From positions 59,668 to 123,667 of the forward strand of contig NW_019775648.1 of assembly GCF_001039355.2 (NCBI RefSeq): a DNA stretch of 64,000 nucleotides. The letters run 5' to 3'. A program made the translations under genes and the position numbers. Shown here piece by piece: positions 40,001 to 49,288 of this stretch (position 1 is the first letter of the stretch; each line of letters begins with the position of its first letter). Source of the DNA: Lingula anatina (lineage: Eukaryota > Brachiopoda > Lingulata > Lingulida > Lingulidae). The notes below the pieces were generated by a model that was not told the DNA's origin, ran no database searches, and saw only the letters and a program-made list of their open reading frames with translations.

Positions 40001-43000
40001 CCACAAATAAAGCCTCCTTAAGGTGCTGCTGAGTAATGGCTATCTCGACAGGCACACTGTATTGTCAGTGGCATCCCTGTACGCAAGTTATGCTCTTAGG
40101 ATTCTTAAACAAGAGTTTTCATTTTGCTACATTTCTTTGCCTTTACCTAATAACAATTTATTCAGTTTAGTGCCAGTTTAGTGCTTTCGCCCTCTCCGGT
40201 TGCACAGCAATATATTATTTATGGATATAAAATCACGGTCACCTCTAGCACGTGATAAAGGTCTAGTCGATTTTTTTCACCCAGTCTTGCTTCGCCTATC
40301 AAATAACGAGACTAACAGCGGACGGCTTGAACTCTTCTACCAGAACGTGTGGGGTTTAGTGTGCAGTACGGGCTGGACGGACACTGAGGCTACGGTGGCA
40401 TGCAAAGAACTGGGTTACTCTCACGGCATCGCGACTGCCGTCCCCTTCAGTGCCGACACCCCCAGGTTAATTGTGTGGCTGGACAGTGTGCGCTGTACGG
40501 GATATGAAGATTCACTGCGACAGTGCAGACACGCGCCTTGGAGCGTCCATGATTGCCCCAGTGGAGACTTCGCTGGCGTCGTTTGTCACAATAAGGATTC
40601 TGGTATGATTATATTAATAATGTGTGTTTCCTTTAGATACGCATAGAAATCAGATGTGCCGATCGTTTTGCCTTTTTAAGTCCTTTTTAGGTCCAATTTT
40701 TTAAAGTCATAGTTATAAATACCTTTAAATTAGTTAATTTTTTACAAAACCTGAAATCCAGAGATTAATGATAACTGACCTCACTAGCAGCATGTCTGAT
40801 GTTAGAAGTAAGCTTCTAGTAATCTTTGAAACTCAGGATGTTTTTTCATTAAGCCATGTGCCAGTTTCGATGTCCAATAAAGTATATTGTGGAAGTTTTT
40901 TTAATATCTTCGCGATATTTAACTTTCAGAGGCATGCCTCAGTGCTTCCTATAACGTGGTTTCGGGCGTCACAACTCTTGATGGCGACATTAACTGTGAT
41001 CGCAACGTCAACTTTTGGTGTGAAAAAGGTATATTTAATTGTTTCATCGTAATATAGACATTTACACCAACGGAATTAACCCTTTTTGAAAAGAAAACAA
41101 CACATTGCAAAGTTAAATGTAAGACTACTTTCAACATAAATATTAGTTTAATTTAATAATATTTCAAAAACGTCCGTGAGCAAGAAAAAATTCCAATCAA
41201 TATTATCTCAATTTTCCCCTTGAATAAAGATTTTTTCCACTGAAGACCTTTCTTATTGTCAATATCCGTATCATCCTAGCTGTATTAGTCGCATTAATTA
41301 TTAGTTCCGTACATGATTTTTGAACACTGCAGAAATAAATCGTTGCGGTTTCGACAATGGCGGCTGCAGCCATACCTGTAACTACGATGGTAGAAATGGC
41401 ACGTGGTGTACATGTCCGGATTATATGGACGGTCTGGCAGACGATGGAAAGATGTGTAAAAGTAAGCAGTATACTTTGGTTATTATTTTGCCAAGAACAT
41501 TATTGCAGAGGCTGTTACTGTTAAACTTATGGTTCTAATAGTGAAATGCAAAGTTGGACTTATTGTCGATTATGACATCTGAAATAATGTTGACTATAGG
41601 GCCCTAATTCGTTTGATAGTTTTCAATATTGGCGTAAATTTTAACAAAGGAATGTTTGACAAAAGGTATATAAAGACTTGTTGTTTTTTATTTTAAGGTA
41701 CTAAACTGAAGGTGCTATGTTCCGCCAAGAGTATGAAGATAGCCATAGGAAAAGATCTGGTTTCAGGTATTCTTTACTAGGGCCTACATATATGATTGCG
41801 CCTAGCACACTTAAATGTACGAATCATTGCCCTTGACAAAATGCGCTACAATACCTCTGAACGTGGTCGCTTTTCGAAATCAGTTAAGACCACACAGTAG
41901 AAAGACTATATGAGAACATTAAAATCACCCATTCACGTTTTCCAGAATTCCATCGATATAAAGTACGGCTGAATGGCGAGGATTCCTGCGCCGCCATTTA
42001 TAACGGTAGCCACTATCTTCTTCAAGCAGAATACACAAAGTGCGGAACAACCCGAGAAACAGACGCTGGGGGCGAGCTTATAATATATTCCAACCAAATA
42101 AATGAACGTCCTAATTTTTTAAACAATTCTCATGGCAATGAAATCACGAGACTTCCTCGGATTCAGCTCGAGTTTCTGTGCGTATTCAACTCTCGAGGAA
42201 TCGCGTCTGCTGTCTACAGCCCAACGGGAGATATTTTGATGACACAACGTCAATCTGGAAACATGGATTTCAGTCTGGATGTCTCCGCTAACGCATCCTG
42301 GGCCAGATGGAGAGAGTCTAGAGGGAGAGTGTATGTGATATATCTTTAATTGATAAAGATTTTATCAGGAATGTTATATAAATAATACAGATTACAGATC
42401 ATTGTTTCGTGAAGATTGTTCGACAAAACCACTTTCCTTTTAAAGCAATTTGAAAAATTAAATGCCATTTAGACACGGATAAAAATATTAGTAAGCGAAA
42501 TCCAAAATTATGGGAAACAGCTTAAAAATGGCAATTTAAATAAATAAATTTTTGCTTAATGACAATGAATTATATTTTATTATTACAATAGGTTTTCGCC
42601 GCTGGTAGTCGTGGTTGAGTTAGGGCAAAATCTTTACCTGGACCTCAAAGTGCTGTCGTCGGATACCTTCACGGTCCTGGCAGTGAAATGCTGGGCGTCT
42701 CCATCCAATGATCCGGCAGATACCGTTAGACATAGGCTTATAGAAAATGGGTAGGTTTTATAGTTAAATCTTAATTTTCAAAAATTTTGATAATTTTGAC
42801 GGCGTTTGGCTTTTAAACAACTAACGAGGTAAACAAAACAGTTCTACGACTGAGGCATATATGGAAAAATTGATTGATGACGTGTTTTAATTTATTGGAA
42901 TTGTTTAAGATTTCCCTTTCCCTCTCTCTCTCTCTCTCTTTCTCTGTCGAGCATACGCGCGCATGCACATAATTATTTTATATTTTTGACTTTGAAAAAA

Positions 43001-43680
43001 ATCCCTTCAAGGTGTGCAGTCGACTCTACCGTCAAATTCCTCTCATGGCGTCTTGGAGGCCAAACATTTACCATTCAGGCGCTGAAGTTTATGACAGAGC
43101 ATCCCCTCGTCTACATTCACTGCGAGGTGCGCGTCTGTGAATTAAAGGACCGTGAGAGTCGCTGCATTCCCCGATGCACTGAAGACACGTCACGAAGACG
43201 TAGGCGACGTGATAACAAAATCAGCGACACCGGGAAAGTACAGATGTTGTCGGCGCAAAGGCCAATATTTGTTCTTGCGCCACACCATGAACATTCACAC
43301 GAAGGTAACGTTATATCGTGAATACTTATTCAGAATTTTTATTTGTTCCATTATTAATAGATTACTACACCAGTTATATTACAATAAAGTTTGCTAATAA
43401 CCGCAAAGTGCGTATTTGTAGTATATAATATTAGAACATATGTGTTCGATATAACAATAGAGTTTAATTGATATAAGCAAATCCTCTTAAGTAATCAATT
43501 CAAATAAAAAAACTGACACGACATTTTTCCAACGTAAATTTTTTGCTTTCAGGAAATTCTAATTCGGTTGCTATTATGGCTGTAGGAGGAACTTTGGCTG
43601 TGGTTGGAGGTTGTCTTGTAGCGGTGGCGGTTGTTCGAATTAAGTTTTTCAAATCTAACAGTGTAGCTCCGATGGATTGA
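34053..43680 (+). CDS. DMBT1-like EGF/SRCR/ZP-domain membrane protein (interrupted by an assembly join)
   Basis: Exons 34053-34095 (signal peptide MKFLLLCVAVVTCFG), 34389-34571 (Cys-rich EGF-like), 35040-35168 (calcium-binding EGF, DLDECGRG), then a break between N at 35456 and N at 38447, then SRCR exons ..-38708, 39085-39399, 39629-39946 and 40285-40602, a short Cys exon 40930-41028, EGF 41333-41461, and ZP exons 41698-41766, 41946-42330, 42592-42750, 43012-43304, 43553-43680. All joins after the break keep phase. The ZP module has the expected cysteines and LKVLCSAKSMKIAI and AVKCWASPS motifs, a hexa-arginine furin site after the last ZP cysteines, then a TM helix and a short tail ending VAPMD. 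Family members are polymerising surface or secreted proteins of epithelia and mucus, often microbe-binding. Vertebrate DMBT1 has the same SRCR-ZP order. The first SRCR lacks its N-terminal strand because of the break. Confidence 0.88.
35456..35456. other. Single-N join, left border of displaced block
   Basis: One ambiguous base separates SRCR-gene sequence from an 84-bp stretch of unclear origin. After that, from about 35541, the sequence matches 48268 onward. Just before it, an acceptor-like CTAAGTAG at about 35428 may start a cut-off exon of the SRCR gene. Confidence 0.9.
35606..35985 (+). pseudogene. Isolated copy of the J-domain exon
   Basis: This matches the terminal exon 48332-48711, with the acceptor TTTACAG, the full open frame, the HPD motif and the TAA stop all kept. 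Amino-acid differences are few: E/K, A/P and G/E at three sites. The upstream exons of that gene are not present, so it cannot make the protein here. I read it as an allelic copy placed wrongly by the assembly rather than a decayed gene. Confidence 0.8.
36548..37971 (-). pseudogene. Copy of four patatin-gene exons
   Basis: Exons 37844-37971, 37456-37577, 36945-37101 and 36548-36643 (written in 5' to 3' order on the minus strand) correspond to 50588-50715, 50200-50321, 49684-49840 and 49289-49384, with identical lengths and intact splice sites. One replacement is L for F after the phase-2 junction. The lipase-core exons are absent because the block ends just short of the DGG exon. Confidence 0.82.
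38447..38447. other. Single-N join, right border of displaced block
   Basis: Identity with the locus near 51,210 runs right up to this N (CTCCGACAAAA on both sides), and the base after it is already inside an SRCR codon. A biological intron would be expected here with an acceptor, and none is seen. Confidence 0.9.
38448..38708 (+). CDS. SRCR domain 1, truncated at the N
   Basis: Coding begins immediately after N38447 at FHEGQWGSVCHYGW and continues through VVCRQLGFPG and WLTELQCEG to AAVYCYPG, ending at the donor CCCG/GTAAAG. The usual start of an SRCR domain, xVRLxxG..GRVEV, is absent because the preceding bases belong to another locus. The other SRCR exons in the gene carry this part at their 5' ends. 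Confidence 0.85.
39085..39399 (+). CDS. SRCR domain 2
   Basis: One phase-1 exon encodes a whole domain: DLRLSDGDKHYGRVEVF, GQWGRICADQW, VACRQMGF, LDHVECSGNE, CELGLWGN, AAVYCEG. Phase 1-1 exons like this can be duplicated or skipped without changing frame. Confidence 0.9.
39629..39946 (+). CDS. SRCR domain 3, lacking one cysteine pair
   Basis: A phase-1 exon encodes VRLADGNSNYGRVEV, WGTVSDDHWDYKDA, VVCRQLGY, WLGDVQCTG and LNQCTSG, then ISRQNLDHSKDASVKC. Two cysteines normally present (GTVC and NC before the H-x-DA strand) are serine and leucine. In the fold these two are disulphide partners, so one whole bridge seems lost. Confidence 0.88.
40285..40602 (+). CDS. SRCR domain 4
   Basis: A phase-1 exon after acceptor TTTTTTTCACCCAG encodes VLLRLSNNETNSGRLELF, WGLVCSTGW, VACKELGYSHG, WLDSVRCTG, LRQCRHAPW and HDCPSGDFAGVVC. 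An in-frame upstream extension exists but is intronic by phase. The cysteine complement is normal. Confidence 0.88.
41698..43680 (+). CDS. ZP module, furin site and transmembrane anchor
   Basis: Five exons (41698-41766, 41946-42330, 42592-42750, 43012-43304, 43553-43680) encode a complete zona pellucida module. It opens with VLCSAKSMKIAI, continues with AEYTKCGTT, LEFLCVFNS and AVKCWASPS, and closes with HCEVRVCELKDRESRC. TSRRRRRRDN is the expected consensus cleavage site, and a glycine/valine-rich TM helix follows. In this family, cleavage at this position releases the ectodomain to polymerise. Confidence 0.9.
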
Positions 43681-44846
43681 ACGCCATTGGTGAAGGATTG
43701 ATATAGTAACAGCCACGACTGGATTAACCAACTACAAACTACAACTGAAGTCACAGATATACCTTGTCTACATGTGAAGTATTTCACATCAATCCCAGTT
43801 TTAATTTTCTATCACTTTATTTTAACGGGTTACATTCAAACGTTGTTAAGTTTTGAAAACTGCGGTTGAGACACAATCTGCACGTAAAAAGGAGTAGAAT
43901 TGCAGGTTTTGGTGGATTTTCTTCAGTTTGGAGAATTGCCTTATACAATAATAACATTGTAGGTCATACCTGCAAGACACTTGTAAATAATTGTAAAACC
44001 TCAACTGTCCATATGAAAAAAAGAAACACGGAAGTTTTCTGTGTAATAAAAGCAAATTCAATGCAATGGGGACGGAGTAGGGGGCGTGAAGGAAAATATT
44101 TGGGTTTTCCAACCAAATACTTATAGTATGATACACTGTGAAAGCCATTTGTGCTATTAGAAGAAACTGAAAGAAATCGTCATATTTTTATTGAATAATA
44201 ATATCGACATACAAATAATTTTATCAAGGCTCAATCATTAACTTATATTCATTTACTTAACTAAATGGCACATGTCAAAATTACTGATCAACATTCCCTG
44301 TCCGTTTGGTATGATACGACATAAAGTAAATTATAAACAAAAGGACAGGCGAAAAATTATTGCAAATATAAAAAGGAACACCGAAATCACCGCGAGATGC
44401 CAAGAGAAACCAAAAATAAATAAAACGTCATCTAAAGCTAACAAGATTATCCCTGAGAAAATAATTTCCAAACGCACCCTCTACATACGCAACGTTAGTG
44501 CGTTCGGCAATTGAGTGCAAACCTGGCGAAGATAATACGGCGAGAAATTCCCATTCATCCAGTACTGATTGGACATAATAACTAAATTCGTAATTTTGCC
44601 CATGAGTAGTGTGATATCACAGTTAAGTGACGCAAGTGTGGGACAAGGCTCTCGAGCAGATACCTAGTCACCTGACCTGTCGCGTGACCACAACGGGTCA
44701 CTGACATTCACTTCCAGGTTGAAGTTCGTGGTACCGATTACAACGTTGGATCGTTGCATCCTGGTAAGTCCAGTGTTAGGTTTATATTTTTTTCTTACAA
44801 CAAAGCGGATGTTCACAAGAGGAATGCATTAATATCACAGATATTT

Positions 44847-45028
44847 GTCTGAGAGCTCATTTAGAACAGGGGACTAACAGATCCGCGGATCAAATATGGC
44901 CGACCCACTTGAATGCTTGTTGCGTTATCCCCGCAGGAAATCTATTTAGTGTGTAATCCTGAATTAGGCGGAAAGCCATTTTTGCTCCGCGGATCTGTTA
45001 GTCCACTGTTCTGAATGCGTTCTGAGAC
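44847..45028. repeat. Foldback inverted repeat
   Basis: Arms of about 54 bp (44847-44900 and 44973-45028) are inverted copies sharing GGACTAACAGATCCGCGGAT, with a spacer of about 72 bp. The outer ends GTCTGAGAG and, reversed, GTCTCAGAA also pair. It could form a long cruciform or RNA hairpin; a small foldback transposon is the simplest reading. Confidence 0.75.
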
Positions 45029-46285
45029 TGTTTTATACATATTCTGGTTATGTTACAGGTGCCATTAATTCTTTCCTGTTTTTGTGAAATATCTTTTGTG
45101 CTTCACATTAACTTAAATCGATCCTGATGGTAGAAAAATTTATAAAGCTTGGTTACAAACATCTCCCTGAATCAACAGCTTTAAATTTGTAATATAGAAA
45201 TATTAACTTCCCAAGCAGGGCATCGTTCGCACCTCTGTTACCCTGCACTGATGAAAAACTATTAGTATTCTCGAGATCAAGTAACTAATTGATAAGATAT
45301 TGTTTCACCATAATTCTTTTCAATGTAGGCTTTTAAATACTGGATACATGCTATGGCTCCTTGCTGAAAAGAAAAAAATTCATAAAAATCAAGGGCCTTG
45401 CTTTACAATGTTTTTGTCTATTGAATTGCTGTTATCGATTAATTTGACTTTCAGACTAGTTTCTGTTCAATTAAGGCAATTTGTATGAAATTAAGTCTCT
45501 TTAAAGTTGCAAAAATATGAAAAGGCAATTTGTTACACCGATAAAACAAAGTGATGCAATGTTTGTGACGACATTTGCAATGCCAGTGGATTCAATTCAA
45601 CAGATCAACTTACACGTATAAGAAATTCTTTGTCCTCAGTTTCCATGTAAAAATCGGTTGTTTGGACGTAATCTGTGTTGATACCAATCGTGCGCTCATC
45701 ATCGTTAGTCTAAACAATAAACAAACAAAAAAATACATTAATACGTTTCCAAGGCATTTCACCGTTGAACAATTTCATAATTTTCAATTTTTTGTATAAA
45801 ACGTTTCATTCATATATTTACAATATATCTATTTTTAAAGGCAATTTAAGCGCATGTGCGGAGAGTCATATCATTGATGAGAAGTACCAAACACAAAAAT
45901 ACATATTTTAAATCAATTAGTCTTAAAGAACCCATTAAATGATATACATGAATATCCTCGCATAAGAGAGAAAAGAAATTATTTTCTTTCAACCAAATCT
46001 AGAGACAGGCCTAATTTATCTTACCTTCATATATAGTTGCTTTACGTTGATTTCTACAGTGTCTAGCACAGACGTGAGGAAATCCCCGAAGGTATTCACG
46101 TCTCTCATTGAAAGCTTCTGAACATAACACATAAACGCTACGCTGCGACGCTCGATGAAATACAAAAATTCTTGCCAATTTATCTGAAATGTGAAATTTA
46201 AATAACATTCATAAAAAACTCCAGGAGAACATCGTCTTATTGGTTTTTGACAACAAATCTACGCTTCACAACGTGACCCTATGTT

Positions 46286-46597
46286 ACGGATCTAAGCACC
46301 ACCATACGTATATAGTCTAATATGCGTAAAATTCCAATTAAATCTCCAGTGTAAATAAATATCGAAAGCAAAAGTGCACAGGTATTTTCCACTCAAGGAT
46401 TCTTTTTCAACTTGTCTAGTTTTAGGTTGTTGTTATGAATCTAAGCACCACCATACATATACAGTCTAATACGCATGCGTAAAATTCCAATTAGAGTGTA
46501 AATCTTCAGTGTAAATAAATGTCGAAAGTAGGAGTGCACCGGTATTCTCCACCCACGGATTCTTTTTCAACTTATCTGGTTTTAGATTGTTGTTCGG
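46286..46597 (+). repeat. Tandem duplication of about 150 bp just upstream of the TPR-J gene
   Basis: Two direct copies, period about 149 bp (ATCTAAGCACCACCATAC at 46290 and again at 46439), share TAGTCTAATAnGC, CGTAAAATTCCAATTA, AGTGTAAATAAAT and GGATTCTTTTTCAACTT blocks. The second copy ends about 15 bp before the ATG. Each holds a TTTTAG acceptor-like site. It probably duplicates promoter or 5'UTR sequence. Confidence 0.8.
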
Positions 46598-46612
46598 CGT
46601 TTTACCTTCGAC

Positions 46613-48711
46613 ATGGCGCGCATCTCGGAGAACTGGCGTAAAGAGGGAAACCAGCTGTACACGTCAGCGACACAGAGTGGACTGAGCCCCGTTTTAAGAA
46701 AGGAACGGCTGAATAATGCCATTATGAAATACAACAAAGCTCTTCAAACTGCAGAAACAAGAAATGATCGATCCTCTGCATATAAAAATATTGGGATGGC
46801 GTCATGGCGTTTGGCTCAAGTTATACAGCTACAAAATGAAGGCCCTAAACTTGTGGAATTTCATTTAATAGAGGCACTAAAGCACTTGAGTAATGCCTTG
46901 GAAGAAGCCGGATCATCTCGAGGTATCGACTGGTCCACCCAATCTAATCAATACCTCCACGAGTGCCTCCAGGGTGTTATTGATGACACTGCAGAAATGG
47001 GGTTGTGTCGTGAACGCGTGGACACTCTTCGCAGGTTTCTGGGTGTCATTTCGCGCGACCTACCTGTCCGAGTGGCTGGACTTCTAGAAATGACTACGGT
47101 TACCTTTCATCTCGGTGTCACTGCTCTCGAAAACGGTGACATCACAGAATGCCTGAATTACATGGCTGAATGTTACCAGCCAATTGAAGAAACCAAAAGA
47201 GTCGCGGATGATGAAATCATGAAGGAAGTTGATGTCCTGGAAAAGGACGTTTTTATGCAGAAGTGCGTTGCTGAGTCTATTAAGGCAAGAAAAACAGGTA
47301 CGCCTTGTTAGAAAATTCCACATCATTATTATATCATTCTCTCTCTCTTATATCTGGTAATAAAAATAAAAACGTATTTTTTTTGTCACTAGCCGATGAT
47401 CTACTGGAAAATATTTTGATGGAACAGGAAGAACTGAGTTATGATATGATTTGGGAAGTTATTGACTGGTACAAGCAAGCTATTCTCTTGTCAAGAGAGC
47501 ATGAGGTAGGTTACCTTATTTCGCACATAAATATCTACATCACCATTTACAGAGTTCAGTTTTCATATTTAATTTAACAAAATTCCTTAGATTTCCCCGT
47601 ATTTCTGGGTAAAATTAAAACAACGATTTTTACATTAATTTTAATAACTTTCTATTTAGTGTCATTGTGAGAGCAATTCATAAACTGTATTCATCAATAG
47701 GTAAATATAAAAAACTGATTTTAAGTCATAAACAACCATTACAAAGCAACATACGCAGTACATTATTAGGAACTCCATATTTTCAAAAACAACACGCCTG
47801 CAAAGGACAATCATACCACTGATTTGTAAAAAGAAGCTGTCCGTAGTGCATTTGATTCCTCTTGGTACTACCAGGGCTGTAGAGGCTCTCAGAGGCATAC
47901 TCATCTGGCAGATTTCAAAGGCACCATCAGTACTTGTTGGAGGTGGTTCACGTTCAGATAGTCTATAAATCTGTATCCTCATTTCTTCTTGTTTTGCAAA
48001 CTCTTTGAAATCACTTTTTATTTCTTTTATCAACTAGGTGGAGATGGAAGCTATCGCACTGAGTCGATTGGGGAGTGTTTACGACAAAGTATTGAAGATC
48101 AAACTTATGGCAAAAAAGTACTTCAACCGCTGCATGAGCCTTGTTATGGCCTTACATCCTAAAAGTTTTCATTCAGAAGGTAAATGTGGCCTTGTGATTC
48201 TCTCTCTATCCCTTTTTCTCTCTTACACACATGCGCGCGCGCGCGCACGCTAGCACTAAATAGGCCTACTACATGTACTTATACTCTGAGACTAAATACT
48301 ACTTATATTCTGAGTTAACGATCATTTACAGACTGGTATGTGGAATGTACAAGTGCGTTACAGCGATACCAAAAAGAACAAGTGGAGCGAGAAGAAGATG
48401 TGTGGCAAAAGAAACGTGAAAAGTACTTGGAGAAACTGAGCGAAGACCTGAAAAAGTTAAAAGAGTCAGCTAATGGCCTTCCTGAATCATACCTCCGATT
48501 TATTTACAAGACTTTTCCTCCCAAGGGTGAAAATAAGAAATTAGACGAAGAAGCCCTTGACTCCGGGGAACACGACAGCATCAAGAAAGTCCTGTTGAAG
48601 GCTATACAACATTACCATCCAGATCGCCAGAAAGAGCATGGGGAACAATGGGTTGTCCTCTGTGAGGAAATTACCAAATACCTCACTGCGAAATATGAAA
48701 CTTTCAAGTAA
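46613..48711 (+). CDS. TPR-like protein with C-terminal J domain
   Basis: Exons 46613-47297, 47393-47505, 48038-48179 and 48332-48711 join in phases 1, 0, 1 to give 439 residues plus TAA. The N-terminal 330 residues are helical and resemble tetratricopeptide repeats (NNAIMKYNKALQTAETRNDR, SSAYKNIGMASWRLAQ, and VEMEAIALSRLGSVYDKVLK). A Lys/Glu-rich coiled-coil-like stretch follows, then SYLRFIYKTFPPK, IKKVLLKAIQHYHPDRQ and ITKYLTAKYETFK. These are helices I-III of a J domain with the invariant HPD at about 409-411, which stimulates Hsp70 ATPase. TPRs often bind Hsp70/Hsp90 tails, so a co-chaperone role is likely. The J domain sits at the extreme C terminus with an expanded helix I-II loop. No signal peptide; probably cytosolic. 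The large first exon begins at the first in-frame ATG. Confidence 0.85.
47662..48033 (-). other. Antisense open frame inside TPR-J intron 2
   Basis: A 124-codon minus-strand frame runs from just inside a CTAG that is also the acceptor of the TPR-J exon on the other strand. It starts LIKEIKSDFKEFAKQEEM and continues with SEREPPPTSTDGAFE. In phase 0 it could be spliced to the patatin exon ending in an EF-hand loop (DTNKDGS), but the EF-hand glutamate does not fall at the right place. I recognise no family. It may be a fragment of a mobile element or chance. Confidence 0.2.
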
Positions 48712-48987
48712 CTTAAAGATACACAGCGCAAGATTTCACAGCAAAAAAAAAAAAAAAGATTAAAAAAATGTGAAACAAAAACCCTAGTCCCTAATTAGTA
48801 GATGGTTTTTGTCGGTAATATGGTTCAATATACATTTGTCTTTAGTCAGAATGAAATGGACAATAATTTATATAATAAGGTAAATGTCACCCCAAGCAAC
48901 AACTTTGCTGCTTTTGTTACAAACGCTATGAATCCATGGGACTTTAAATCGACTTTTTTCAACAAAAAACTTATATGCTTATATTTT

Positions 48988-48993
48988 AATAAA
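48988..48993 (+). terminator. Likely polyadenylation signal of the TPR-J gene
   Basis: AATAAA in TTTTAATAAATGTATCTG lies about 275 bp after the stop codon, before a T-rich stretch. Opposite-strand AATAAA motifs for the convergent gene lie at about 49042 and 49163, so the two 3' ends are very close or overlap. Confidence 0.45.
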
Positions 48994-49258
48994 TGTATCT
49001 GTCTGTCTACTAAAAATAATTTTGTAATATTATTATAGTTATTCTTTATTGACAGAAAAGAAATTTACACAGTATTCCATTATGGTAACATGCGTATATT
49101 TAAAGCTTTGGTCTTTTAGTTTATAATTTTTAGTTAATTTTAAAATACCTTATGATTTTATTATTTAAGACACATTGTAAAACTTAAACCTTTAGGTTGC
49201 AATTTTAGCAAATGAATTATTATTATTATTATTATTATAAAATTATTATTATTATTAA

Positions 49259-49288
49259 TTAATAAAACTCATTTAAAACGCCACCTAC
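49259..49288 (-). other. Possible read-through end of the patatin protein
   Basis: If the donor after GACGGATCG is not used, the frame continues VGGVLNEFY and stops at TAA, giving a 447-residue protein whose second EF-hand loop lacks the position-12 acid. AATAAA motifs on this strand lie 125-250 bp further. If the donor is used, the terminal exon must lie opposite or beyond the TPR-J gene. Confidence 0.35.

Larger units (their letters stand above)
43681..46612. other. Intergenic region with foldback element and promoter repeats
   Basis: It begins with the SRCR/ZP 3'UTR (AATAAA at about 44045). There is then a non-coding stretch, a donor-like CATCCTG/GTAAGT near 44764 that could end a 5'UTR exon of the TPR-J gene, the hairpin-forming repeat at 44847-45028, and the tandem duplication upstream of 46613. 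I support no coding gene here; the 80-codon lysine-rich frame at 44272 has no splice or motif support. Confidence 0.4.

Noticed and set aside
43500-43787. Minus-strand frames opposite the ZP transmembrane exon
   Set aside because: Shadow of the coding strand; the plus-strand exon has correct phase and motifs.
44272-44514. Lysine-rich 80-codon frame
   Set aside because: Low-complexity, no domain, no transcript signals; likely chance in AT-rich DNA.
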